Part shown: positions 1 to 12,185 of the stretch, piece after piece | Position numbering within the stretch: the stretch's first letter is position 1 | How the letters are laid out: the number at the start of each line of letters is the position of its first letter | Assembly (NCBI GenBank): GCA_028023455.1 | Contig: JAQFVV010012404.1 | Coordinates: forward strand, 12,883,421-12,947,420 | DNA from: Epiperipatus broadwayi | Taxonomy: Eukaryota; Onychophora; Udeonychophora; Euonychophora; Peripatidae | Reading direction: 5' to 3' | DNA: 64,000 bases | Made by a program: the position numbers and the translations under genes | Notes under the pieces: generated by a model | Database searches by the model: none | Told to the model about the DNA's origin: nothing | Seen by the model: only the letters and a program-made list of their open reading frames with translations

Positions 1-941
1 TGAAATTTAATAGCTATAAATATATTATTATATCTAATAGCTATAAATATATTATTATATTCATTTGGTTATTTTTGTTAGTCATGAGAGTATGTAGATA
101 CTTAATAAAGGGAGTATCTGGTTATTCTCATATTTGTTTAATGTTAAGGGGATGTGATCTGTTCACAGAAAAATGAGTCTCACATTTGTTATAATCGATT
201 ACACCTTATGTAAAACTGCTTAATCATGTCAAAATGAATCTAGATAAATAACCATATTACCTAAATTCAAATATGATAATTTAAGAAATTTAGTTGGAAA
301 AATGGTAAGTCTAGTAAATAGTACCTAGCCAGAATTCAAGTATGTCCAAATGTAGAGATTTGGCACATCTGCTTAGAGTCATACCACCTATTGACAGGCC
401 ACAGTATTTAAACCCCCATATGGCAAACAATATAATAGCCTTGATATGTATAGGGGATATGGCATTAAGGTTATAGATTTCTTTTTTTTTTTTTGATTTT
501 AAGTTATAGACTGAATTGATGAAGCGTATAATATACTGTACTCAAAAATTCTGGACATAAAAAATTTAACAATAAATACTGACATTATAGATTTACATAT
601 CTGTATAAATTTCATTTGTCAGAGATGTATTTATTTATTAAATAAATATTGTTCATAAATTATTTTCATTGCAAAAATATATGATTTTTTGATTTTATTT
701 AATATATTCCTATATTTGTAAATTCAAGAATAAGTGCAGATATTTTTTTTTCTGTTTCAAGTTAAGTAATAACAACTTCATTGTCTACTTTGGTTGCTAA
801 AAAACATTTCAATCAATGTGATATTATATGTAAATGAAAATGTAACATAATTCTTAATATAAAAATAAATTAATTTATAGATTTATCAGTAAATGTTTAG
901 ATTAAGAGAATAATATTAATATCTTCTGTTTCAAAAACACA
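1..941. other. AT-rich stretch, no gene seen
   Basis: Apart from a short direct duplication at the very start (the octamer tagctata recurs at about 10 and 40), I see no conserved frame, RNA gene or repeat boundary here. A T-run lies near 482-494. Confidence 0.5.
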
Positions 942-1285
942 AAGTGTCAATACACCCCCCCTTGTACTAATTGGCTTATCAATAATTCCAAAGACAAAAT
1001 CGACTCTTCTCAGACCCCCCATGTCGTTTATAGCATCTCATGCCTTCAACCTGAATGCCATGCCTTTTATTATGGTGAGACAAAAGCCAGCATAACCAAC
1101 AGGACAGCACAACATAGATACACTTACAATAGAGCAAAGAAAAATAATTTCAATTCATCAACATTTTTGGAATACTCTAAGAAGACTGGCCATATATTCA
1201 AACCCTCTAACCCAAGATAGTTTACATTGAGAAAAATGACATCAAACAGAAAATTAGGAAGGCATACATCATTGCTGGTAAAAAT
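942..1285 (+). pseudogene. Penelope-like element fragment, GIY-YIG endonuclease domain (decayed)
   Basis: The frame starting at 942 is open to a stop at 1218-1220 and has no start codon. It encodes a cysteine-containing block followed by VVYSISC, CHAFYYGETK, then TNRTAQHR and a run ending in KTGHIFKP. This is the layout of the GIY-YIG nuclease of Penelope-like retroelements: the GIY strand is here VVY, the YIG strand YYG, followed by the x-R-x-x-x-H helix. After the stop, a second frame from about 1229 gives IEKNDIKQKIRKAYIIAGK, which reads as the continuation after a frameshift. The reverse transcriptase is absent. In family members this domain nicks DNA for retrotransposition; this copy cannot encode a working protein. 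Its cysteine pattern differs from the copy at 10031, so it is probably another lineage. Confidence 0.65.
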
Positions 1286-4200
1286 AACTATCAATAGACA
1301 CAGCATCTGCTTTGACATCTCCAAACACTGGACTATCTAAATAATTTGCATATATTTTGCATATTGCCATTATCTCTCTGTTCTGTACTGCTCAGTATTG
1401 CTATAAATATGAGGCAACCCACATTGAAAGTGCTAAGTGTTTAATATTTTTGCAGTCTTTATAGCTTCTCTTTCAAGTGCTTCACACACTTTTAATTTTA
1501 TTTATTATAATATTAAGAGAGAAGTTTAAAATTCTTAATAATTTACAAAATGTCAATGAAAAATTTTTCATTTGAATTATTTTTTAGAATATAATATGGC
1601 CTGAAATCGGGCCTCTTTTTTGTTCTGAATTGGTATAAACTTGTCATTAAAACTTTTAAAATTTTTCTAATTTGATGTCTTTTGTCAATGATAAAAAATT
1701 ATTAGTTATTGGATTGATATTTTAAACTATCTAGTATTAATTTCTTAAATTGTTGTTTTGAACTTATTGTAGCACTTATTAAATCCTTGACTATTATGGT
1801 CATCCTTAATTCTGAATTGTCCATTGTTTATGTAATTAATTTCAATATCCATGAATGTGTCAATTTTATGTGCTTACTGATTGATCAGTAATTTTTTTTA
1901 GATGCTCAATTTATTGAAAGTATGTATTCATACTTGTAGACAAGTTTTTGCATGATATTTACTTGGAGTAGATACTATATATTGTAGTTTCATATTTTTC
2001 TTTTTGAAGTAAAACCAAGAAACACTATAGGAATATTTGATCATTTAAGGATCAAAGTGTATAAAAGTAGGATAGACAAAAAAATAAATGAACCAAATAT
2101 CTTAGTTCAAATGAAAGGTGTTTTATCTTTTTTAAAATATTTTTATTCCTCAAAAATGACAAAATGACTGTTTTGTTTTATATAAATTTATTACTTAAAT
2201 TAAAAAATGCGATAGAAAGCATTAACAATTTTATTAATTAAATCTTTTCTTAAAATGATTTATTCATTTACAGTTTTTCACTTCAATTTTTTTTTTTTCT
2301 AAAGTTATCAAGAAATTGACTTTGGAATTCTCAAGAATAATTTCTAACTATAATCTCATTGCACTAAGCCTAAGGTTTATTCTTTGTATTTAGTACTGAT
2401 ATTGTAGATCATTTATTACTGTAAAGATGCTATATGCACAGAAGTGGTTAGCAATTTTTAATGGAAAAGGGATCTATTAATTATAATAGACTTTCACTTC
2501 TAATAGCTCTTTTTTAAAAAATAAGAGGTATTTTTTAGAACTTTCTACAAAGAATTAGAACTTAATGTAATCTTTATTATATTTACTAGAGTAAGGATTA
2601 GCAATAGAAAATGTAAACAATGATTTTGTGATATCAAAGAACTGAAGAGTACAGATAAATGTATTTGAATTAGAATTATTTTATTAGTATAAACTAAGAT
2701 AGGGAAAAAATTAAAGATAATCAGAAGTAAAATTTTAGGATGAATAAAAAAAGTGATTCATGCAAACCTGTCTGTCTAGATTTGAATCAACGTGAACACC
2801 AAATTTAAAATGACATTCTTCATATTGGATTTAAGCAATGTCTTACTTTGAAATTAAACAACAAATCTTTACTATCTTCACAAGATTTCTTTTAATTCTA
2901 ATTAAGGATTTCAATCCAAAAGTAAAAATGTGAATCTTCAGTTATCAGTAGAAGACTAAAAAGTCCATATTTGTATTTTTTACGTATGATAATATTCAGT
3001 GATGAAATGAAAGTGTCTTAAACTCAAAACAATTCCATTATTTGATTTTTATTTTCAAATAATAGCTATTTGTTTTAAAATTTCTTGCAGATTGTAAAAA
3101 TTATTGAGTGATTGAATCTTAACTGATAATTTTATTAAAAATAGTACGGCAGATGTAGATCAATAGAAAAAAAATTCAAAAAAGTAATCAAAGGTAACAC
3201 AATTCCTAAATGTAGAACTGTAGTAATACACCAAAGAAAAGTTTTCAACTCAGTTATTGTTTATATATCAGTCAGTGAAATTTTTAATATCATCAGAAAA
3301 CTTTTGTAATATGGTATTTTATTATTCTTTGACCACAAAAACAACATTTAATTTATAATATCTAATCTTTTTACATTCACTTAATAAACACATCAATATA
3401 AATAAATTCCAACAATCAAGATTATTAAATTATTTTTGATGATTTTTCAACATCAGTTTAAATATCATGAATAAAAATATAATATAATCAGAGATGGAAT
3501 TACCATTTATATCACGAATACATGTCTTTCATTTCTTCAGAATCAGCTTTACAAATAGATTTAAGATTATACACAATTTAGAACTTGTTAGAGTGACAGA
3601 TCATAAAAACTGAAGCTCCCTCGATATACTCTTAGTTGATCATCTTAAGTGCGTTCAGCAAGGAAATGAAAATCAAATCTAGAAGTAACTTTATTATAAA
3701 TTTTAAAAGTTTTTTGTTTTATTTTATTGTTATAGATTGAAGAATTATACTCATACACAATAATGAAAGATAAAAAAGAGTATTCTAAAATGAATAAACA
3801 TCTATTGGTATTAAGTCATTTTGATTAATACATTAGGATTTAATATCAGACATATCTAGAATTCATTCTTATCATTAGACTGATTAATTGAAATAAGAAA
3901 AATCTGATTCATAATAGCTTCATAAATTTGTAAACAAAATTGATCAGTAAATTAGAACGTTTTTGGAAATGATATTATTTTTGGGGTATTGAGCAAATAA
4001 TAGGACTCTCTTGTTAGTTACAGGTGTAAACTAATGTATATAATCTTTCATAGCTGGAAATCCATTATTATCGCAATAATGTTCTAAAAAAAATTATTTG
4101 CTTAAAATAGAAAATTATAGGATAAATAAATTCAAAACTGGATATAATACAACATCTATATGCTCTTTTACAGAGATTTGAAAAGCATATAAACTAAAAA

Positions 4201-4735
4201 AATCATAGTTTATATATATTGTTTGTATTAATGAAAGGTTATATATAGAATATGAATCATTGCTAATGATGATAACATTATGAACACAGAATAACAATGA
4301 AGAAGTGGAGATGTTTGTTAATAATTGAATGGAACTAGTTGCCTCCAGCATTGTGGCTGTTGTGAATTATTGAAAACATTGTAAGGAAAGTATAGAGTTA
4401 TGTATTACTAATTAATAAAAATATTTAGATTAATTTGATGTTAGTGTTTAATCCATGGAATGCCACCATGTTTGCAATGATCTGATAAAAGGTAAGTTAA
4501 ATCACTAACTATCCTTATCATGTCCATTTATAATATATTTAAAATGTATTGGAATATCACATAACAATCTCTTGTGAGTGGATATTACCACACTCTATGT
4601 TGTTCATGGTTCCATTTGCTGGGCTAGATACATACTATTAAGCAACTTTGGTAATAAAATCTAATATTTATTTCTGATCTACATAAAATAATACTTGAAG
4701 CAGTTATAAATTTAATAACAATTTTATTTTAGCTA
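1286..4735. other. AT-rich stretch, no gene seen
   Basis: No protein similarity, RNA gene or clear repeat boundary was recognised on either strand. Open frames here are short and of low complexity. Confidence 0.5.
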
Positions 4736-5860
4736 ATTTATACAAACCATTTTGAACACTTTTTAGAAAATATCTTTTATTGTACATATATACAATACAC
4801 ATTTGTTTCAACTGTCCTGCAGTCTTCTTCAGAGCTATGATACAATGAACATTATAAAATAATATATATAATTATATAAATAATACCATAAAAATGCAAA
4901 CAATAAAAAACTAAAAACAACATAAAATATATAACAAAACCTAATAAAACTGAAATAAATACAATTAAACCCAAATAAAATAATCCAGTTAATATAAAAT
5001 AAAATATACAATAAATTGTTTTTCTCTTCACTAGTAAAATTGTAATTATAAGTATGCAACTTTCATAACAATCGTTAGTTACAAAGCTATGAGTATGAGA
5101 TTCAAACATGAAATCTCGAAAGCGCTTAGCAAAGCTATTATAAATTAGAGTAAAATTATAGCTTCACTATTTAATGCAAAAAAAAAAAAAGTCGCATACT
5201 TATAATAAAATATACAATGTAAATAGAAAATAAATGTAAATTATACACGTGTACTCCTAACTATATACATATATATTCAAGAACAACTATTAATCTAAAT
5301 ATATTATTTATTTTTATTATTTTTAATAAACTCCTAATTACTTCTATTCCTTTATTTTTATTAGTGCCACCTCAATAAAATACTTAATAATTTTAGATTT
5401 ATATAATTGTCATTTTAACAGGAATTAATTTATTAATATTTTTAATTGTTAAATCATATCTATTATTTCCTTACTCTTTCTTCTGTTAAAATTAATGTTA
5501 TATTTATTATTAATTTTTAATATCTAAAACTTATAAATATTGTAATCTTTTAAACTTACCCAGTTTACTTTAATCTTTTAAAAAATGTTTTTCTTTTTTA
5601 ATTTTTTTTTTATATCCTAGCTTTCTTTATTCCATATTATTTAAACTAAATATCTATAATCACTACAATTCTTTATATATATTATTTATACACTTTAAGT
5701 TTTATTTTATTATATAATTCTCTTATAAACCTTTATTTTGTTCATTGCATTATAGCTCTGAAGAAGACTGCAGGACAGTCAAAATGTAGGTGTATGTATA
5801 TAAATGTACAATAAAAAGTTTTTGCTAAACAGTATTCAAAGTGGTTTGAATAAATTGGAT
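4736..5860. mobile_element. Foldback element, family A copy 1 (Penelope-tail-like arms)
   Basis: Two arms of about 115 bp face each other. The left arm (about 4736-4849) is the reverse complement of the right arm (about 5744-5860). On the plus strand the right arm holds CTGAAGA (5758-5764), a 5-bp hairpin GACTG/CAGTC (5766-5780), then AAAA where the family consensus is probably GAAA, a TATG-rich stretch, ACAATAAAA and a terminal block ending in GATATTACAGCA. The roughly 900-bp interior is AT-rich with no recognisable protein. Copies at 22699 and 60677 share the arms. The element is non-autonomous. I see no convincing target duplication. Confidence 0.65.
5758..5784 (+). ncRNA. Hammerhead-like core in the right arm of foldback A1
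   Basis: CTGAAGA matches the invariant CUGANGA strand of hammerhead ribozymes. It is followed by one A, a GACTG/CAGTC hairpin and AAAA in place of the required GAAA. A reverse-complement copy with TCTTCAG lies at 4806-4832 in the left arm. Stems I and III are not convincing, so this is at best a decayed ribozyme. Confidence 0.35.
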
Positions 5861-8800
5861 TTATATATGATATTACAGCAAAAATAAAGGAAAGGGTTAT
5901 TTTGATAATATTTCTGAAGAATTTTAACTATAACAATTAGCAAATGACAATAAATTATAACACATGATTTATAAATAATATCACCTTATTATCATCTTCT
6001 CTTTTATATTACAATGATGATTCATTCACCGAGTAATATGATTTATTAACAATATTAGAATGTACTTACAAGAATTTTTGAATTATGAATGAATCAATTT
6101 TAATATTATTAATTAATTTACAGAATTTATAAAAGAGTACTAAAATAAATTTATAAATGATATGTTCATACATTTTTGTCAAATAAGTTACTTCAAATAA
6201 AAGAATTTAAAAGATTGAAATTCAGTCATAATAATCTGCATTTTTTGCTGATGTACTTAATTTTGTGTATTTTAACAATTCTTATCTTAACATGGATATA
6301 TTTTTTTCATTAATAATAACATAGGAAGCATTTGATTAAACAAAATGACAACCTTGCATGTATTAAAAAATCCCAAAATGATCAAATGGCATTCTTTAAT
6401 TAAGTTGGTTTTCTAAAAATGATCAAAGACCATTCTTTAATTAATTTTTTTTCATTGTACAGATTCTTTAAAATATATTGATTGGTTACAGTACCCAAGA
6501 TATATAGGAATTACATCATACATAGGATGTTTAAATTTCATTAAATTCTTGGTTCAATATGTAATAATAAGAAGGTTTCTACTTCATTTCATCTTGGCAA
6601 TAAAATTATTTAGAAAATATTCAATAACATCATAATAGGATATGAAAGTGAATAATCTGATATGTTAGTGTTCTCATTTTTTCAGTTATATTTTAGAAAA
6701 TATATTAGGATATAAACAGGAGTTGCCTGGTATATTAGTATTTTTGTTTTCTGATTACACCTTATGTCAATATATCTCTTCTTCAAATAAAAAAATGTTG
6801 AAATCATTTTTAAAAATATAGCTCTAATGCTAACATGATGAATACTTAATATATTGGGGAGGGAAGGCAATTCTTTATACAAAACAAATCCATACTATTA
6901 AAAAGTATACTATGCAAATTAATAATAATTCAAATTACTTGACATTCTCAATTTAAAGTGAAGCACTTAATTATTATGAAGTAATCTCATATTATTTTCA
7001 TAACATTTAGTTACCAACTCAATAGAACATAATAACACTGATAAAAATCAACATGGATCATCTATTTATTTGAATTTAAAATACTCCCAGCGACTTATAC
7101 AAATGTATATATATATACAAAATCCTTGTTACTGGTTTCTATTTGTATTTAGTTAATTGTTTAGATAAATGTCTTTTTAAATGAGTTTGGTTAAATAATA
7201 AAATTGAATTCAATAACGAATTTAAATATGCTTTACTTAGTATTAGCAATAAATATTTTCATAAATATTTATTAAGAGTTATCTACCTATTTTTGTTAAT
7301 CTTTTAAAATTATTCATAAACTTTTTAACACACTCACTAAAATGTTTTATTTTCAATATTTTAAAAATATTAATAATAATAACACAAATAAATTTTAAAA
7401 TAATATTTTCAAAATTGACATTAATAAAATCTCTCAGCCACAGAGTATAATAACTAAACATATAACAATATGCTATTATTTTATGTTATAGAATAATAAA
7501 GTTTCAAAAATGGATTAGAAATATTTAAACAAAACATTTTACTTTAATCTTTTATTTTCTTTCCAATTTTTTTTTTTTTTGAAATACAAATATTTAAACT
7601 TTATTATTTAATAATAAATATTATTTATTTATTTTTTCTGGAGATGACAAACATTTGATAAATTTTCTTTCTTGACAACAAACATAAGATAACTTTACAC
7701 TTTTTTTTCTGGAAAGACAATTAATGTAGTTTATAAATTTTTATTTTGTTGAAAAGAATAATGGGCAATTCACGTATTAAACTTTGCTTTTCCTGTGTAT
7801 AATTACAATTACTAAAATTTATAATTTAAATTTGTTTCCAAATTTTATTATTTCAAGTAAAAATAATACATCTTTGATGAAAAAACAATAATGGAAAAAT
7901 ATGATAACAAACATAATTCTTGAAGTTGATTATCAAAGCTTTTGCACTTAAATAAATACTATGATATTCACAGCATTTAAAGATCACAAAACATTTATCT
8001 ATTAGTGAAGGGATCTTTTTCATTTTGATAGATTGCAATTGTTTATAGCATAAGTTAGGAATTCATCGTTATAAAACTTTTGGCATTATTTAAAAATATA
8101 TAGCTCTAAAATTTTGCTACTTAAAATATGTAAAGTTTTATATGGCACTGATATGATTTCTTTTAAAATAAAGCTTTAAAATATACTTTTTACTATGAAT
8201 TAATTTTTTAATTTTCAGTATATTATGTAATATTTAAACAGCATTAAGCTGTTGCACATGCACTTTGCAGATTTTAACTATAAATGACTGAATACTAACA
8301 CTTCAAACAGATGATAAAGTCTTTAGAAAAGATAAAATACAGCTTTAAATCGTATAGATAAATGTGAAATTTTTTTGAACAAAGCTTTTAAAATGTAATT
8401 ATGCTTATGTGATCTTTTCAAAACTACTCTGTGCACTATAAAGTTCTGTCTGCTTATGGACATGAGAAATCAATCTTAGAGAAAAAAGAGGCCTTTAAAT
8501 GCACTTTGTTATTAACACTTTATCTTTAGCATAGTAAAAAAATAAAATATATTTCAAAGTGTATTATTATTTCTGAAAATAATTTATTGGAACATTTACA
8601 TTAAAATTTAACTAATATTTATGCAGGTTTTAAATATTAAAGTATTAAAAGAAAGTTTATAAATTGTAAAAGAAATTTATAGCAGTAATGTAAAAAAAAG
8701 AATCAGGTTATTTTTCTTGTGTTAAAATGCAGTTGGAACGAAAATTATATTACACAAAGCTCTAGTATTGCACGTGATACACTTTGGATCAGAAATATTA

Positions 8801-10030
8801 AATAGAAACGATACAATAATGATAAACATAATACAGAAAATATATAATACTTTTATTAAATATATAAATGCCATGCAATATTAAAATAAAGTTTTTATCT
8901 GTATTTGTTCAAGAATAATTGACTTGGAAAGATTCTAGCAGTGCGAGAAAGCAATGCGAGTTTGATCTAGTTGAACATTCTTATTTTCTTGTTAATTTTA
9001 CTCGTTTTAGCAAGATTTCTTTCTATGATGAGAGGAATAAAATTTAATAATTGAAAAATCGATATTGAAGTGAAGAATTGAATGCATTTATTTGAAGACA
9101 TGCACACTATTTATATGGTTTTATATTTCCCCCTAACAATTGATTGATTAGTTAACATTAATTGTCTAGGAACATTTTACCTGATAAGTATCGTGACTTC
9201 CATATTGTAATATTTTAATAAAAATTTTTTGGAAAATCAATTTTTTAATTAAATAGAAACATTTATTTAGAGAAAATAAATTTTATTTAGAAATTTTAAT
9301 ATATTTGTATGACAAAATGCATGCATACAAGATATACACTGTAGTCAAATATGTTATGGCAATTAGTACAAAATTAATTAAAAATGAATAGTACTTTATT
9401 TTATTTAAATAAAGATATTATTCACTATAAATTATAGAATACTACTATGCATCTGATAAATATAATGATTCTTTTATATAAAAATCAACCATAAAATTTT
9501 AAACTATTTTAAACTTCTAGATAATTCATTGCGCATCTCTACTTATTTGTCTACATATAACTTGCTTTGTTGTCTCTAAAATAAAACGAATATTTTCACT
9601 ATTATTTTCTTTTTATTTTTTTGATTATAATATACACATAATAATCAATAAAGCAAGTAATATATAGTGTGACATTGCTTTTATGAGCTTGTATTTACAA
9701 ATATGTAATATAGGCAGCATACCAATAGCTCAAACAAGCTCTTAATTGATAAGTGCGGTAAGAAAAAAGTATTTAAAATCTCTATCTAGAACATTCCCAG
9801 AGGAATTGGTTTCAAGCTTTTGGTTCACCTCAATGAGGATCTAAAATATTCAGACACTAGATCTAAAATATCAACTCAAAACCCAGCCCTTATTTAAAAT
9901 GTAACATTTAAATAAAAACTCTGAAATTTTCAGAAATAAAAATGTCTTTTCTTTTTCAATAGCTTCTTCCAAATGTTGTTAATCTTCTTTAATTCACACC
10001 TTTCATTTATGCTCTTGGGTAAAGACATTA
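5861..10030. other. AT-rich stretch, no gene seen
   Basis: About 4 kb without a recognisable domain, RNA gene or bounded repeat. The open frames here are short and A/T-driven. The last 130 bases before 10031 hold no reverse transcriptase sequence in frame with the Penelope-like ORF, and an in-frame stop lies at 10016-10018, so that element is 5'-truncated. Confidence 0.5.
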
Positions 10031-10756
10031 TTGGATAGAACAAAGAGACTTTCTGATGATAGCCATTTTCACCGGGACCTTTCTACTACTAATAAAATGC
10101 TTCTTCATAATGGTTTTAATTACAACATTATTAATAGGGCTTATACATATAAAAAAAAATATTTTGATACATCAGAAATTAAGACAATTTTTCCATATAT
10201 AAAAGGAGTAACTGATAGAATTGGTAACATTTTAAAGAATAATAATATTCACACAGTTTGCACTACTTATAAAAAAAATAGTGAAATATTTCCACTTCCC
10301 AAAGATAAAATTGCTTTGGAGTGTCATGGTGTATATGAAATCCCATGTAGGATCTGTTCACATACATATATTGGACAGACTAATTGTAGAATAAACATTA
10401 GAAAGGAAGAACACATTCTGGTAGTTAGAGAAAAATCCAATTCATCAGCTATTTATTCTCATATAAAATTAACAAATCATGATATTAATTTTGAAAAAAC
10501 AAATATTTTAGCAAAAATTGAACAATATGACCAGAGATTGCTAAGAAAAGCTATAGAGATTATTAAAAGGCCCAAGAGTATAAATGAAAGGTGTGAATTA
10601 AAAAAGATTAACAGCATTTGGAAGAAGCTATTGGAAGAGAAAATAAATTTTAAAACTTCTCAACCAATAGAATTTAAATATGAGGAGAAAGAAAATGATA
10701 AAAACAATTTAAATTCTTACACACATTCTTATGATTTGAGAAAGAGGATGCTCTGA
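10031..10756 (+). CDS. Penelope-like retroelement, C-terminal linker plus GIY-YIG endonuclease (5'-truncated)
   Basis: An uninterrupted 241-codon frame. Residues 1-99 match the linker that joins reverse transcriptase to nuclease in Penelope-like elements: NGF-x-x-x-x-INRA near 27-37 and FPYIKGVTDRI near 54-64. Residues 99-175 are a GIY-YIG nuclease: HGVYEIPC (99-106), C-x2-C (106-109), TYIGQT (112-117), then R-x3-R-x3-EEH near 120-128 and a conserved NH (149-150). The C-terminus is lysine-rich and ends RKRML. The element nicks target DNA and primes reverse transcription in the family, but the reverse transcriptase is missing, so this is a 5'-truncated insertion. The frame opens on TTG; the first ATG is codon 23 (10097), and neither need be a real start. 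An open frame this long in so AT-rich a region suggests a fairly young copy. The stop codon lies within a hammerhead-like motif. Confidence 0.8.
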   Translation: MDRTKRLSDDSHFHRDLSTTNKMLLHNGFNYNIINRAYTYKKKYFDTSEIKTIFPYIKGVTDRIGNILKNNNIHTVCTTYKKNSEIFPLPKDKIALECHGVYEIPCRICSHTYIGQTNCRINIRKEEHILVVREKSNSSAIYSHIKLTNHDINFEKTNILAKIEQYDQRLLRKAIEIIKRPKSINERCELKKINSIWKKLLEEKINFKTSQPIEFKYEEKENDKNNLNSYTHSYDLRKRML

Positions 10757-10790
10757 GGAAGGTACTTGATATTGTACTGAAATGTCAGCA
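10753..10790 (+). ncRNA. Hammerhead-like motif at the end of the Penelope-like ORF
   Basis: CTGAGGA (10753-10759) fits CUGANGA. It is followed by a hairpin AGGTAC / GTACT (10760-10778, one bulged G) and an intact GAAA (10779-10782). These are the two conserved core strands of a hammerhead ribozyme around stem II. The ORF stop TGA (10754-10756) is inside the first core strand. Penelope-like elements are known to carry hammerhead ribozymes near their termini. Stem III and the cleavage site are not obvious: a possible ATGT/ACAT pairing would put G at position 17, which is unfavourable. Confidence 0.45.
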
Positions 10791-11992
10791 TTTAGCTTTT
10801 TCACTACATGGAATATCCTGCAAATAGTAATAATAATATGACATCTTTTATCCATGAAAATATTAGAATATATATATTGTACATATATATATGTTCTCAT
10901 TTTCCACACACATATATATATATTCTTTAATTTAAAAAAATTTCTTTTATATAGAGATTTATATATGCATATATTATATATAGTCTATAGGTGATAGAGT
11001 AATAAACAGTAATAAATATAGGGTTGTAAGAAGTAATATTTAATATATTGATCTATTATTTTTGTTAAATAATATGTTAAATTATTTATCTGTATTTTTT
11101 ATTAAATAAAGCAGACAGACGTGACAGAAATTTTTAGGTGTAGAAAAAGATATACATTAGTAGATAAACTAGGCACATGTGTGAGTACAGATGTTATAAA
11201 CACAAAACACTTTTACACATATTTCTAATGACTACAGATAACAAGCTTTATTGTTTTGTATTATCTAGATCTTAGAAATCCAGAGAGAAAAAGGTGCTTT
11301 GACGGATTAAATGTAATTATTAATCTTCTTATTAATGACTTGAGGATCGTCAACTTGTGAGATTTGATTGCTATCTCCAAAATCACAATTATTTTGTTAG
11401 GAGATTTTAGTTTCTTTGATCAGAAATTTGAAATATAAAGAGGGGGACAGTTTTTGAAGATCAGTTAACAATATTGAGAAGGAGAGCCAGTCAGTTTTGT
11501 TTTTTGTTCGTTTGTTTCTTATAAACTTAGAATGAACTGTTTTATGATTTTCTTAAAAAAAGTTCAGGAAATGAATATGTGAGTTTTTGTTGCTTTAAAA
11601 TCAGCATAAGGAAAGATGTGCACCTATATAAAGCAGCTCACAGCAAGATTAATATAAAGAAATGGAACAAAATTGAATTTCTTGGAGGATGTTATTGAAA
11701 ATTCTGTAAAAATGGTATTAATATATTTTTGGGCTGTGTATAATACAATGAATTTGCCATGCTAAACTCACTGTTTCTGTTCCTTGAAATTCCACATTGT
11801 GGGTTAAGTCACTGGTCTATCAGTGGACTCATATAAAAGTCCTTAATAACCAAAGAATGGCCAGATTTTAAGCCAGCCACCGAAGTCATCTAAGAGGAAA
11901 GATGTATAAAGCCATGCAGTCAACCTTAGTGGACCTATAAAGCAGTTTTCTTTTTTTAAAAGAAAATGGTTTTTCTTCATAATTCTCCAGAA
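10783..11992. other. Penelope 3' flank and AT-rich DNA
   Basis: TATA-rich runs at about 10868-10980 follow the retroelement and may be its tail or the target. Beyond that I see nothing recognisable. Confidence 0.4.
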
Positions 11993-12185
11993 TGCCTATA
12001 ATAACTTTTAAAATGATGAAACAAGTAAACCAACCAATTCAGATTTATCAAGAAGTATCTACAATAATTTTCTTTTAAAATGGTGGGATCAACTAAACAA
12101 ACCAATTCATATTTATCTAAAAGTATCCATAATAACCCTTTTTAAAATGGTAGAAAGCATCCAAACCATCCTGTAGAAGCTATAA
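11993..12185. repeat. Three-unit minisatellite, unit about 62-68 bp
   Basis: Units begin near 11993, 12055 and 12123. Each shares a start like gtatcNacaataa, a central CTTTTAAAATG and, in the first two, a block like accaattca-atttatc. The third unit diverges after about 35 bp. It looks like local tandem duplication of unique sequence. Confidence 0.6.

Noticed and set aside
4835-5109. Minus frames with hydrophobic, membrane-like composition (74 and 85 codons)
   Set aside because: Overlapping frames of an AT-rich foldback interior; the hydrophobic look comes from T-rich codons.
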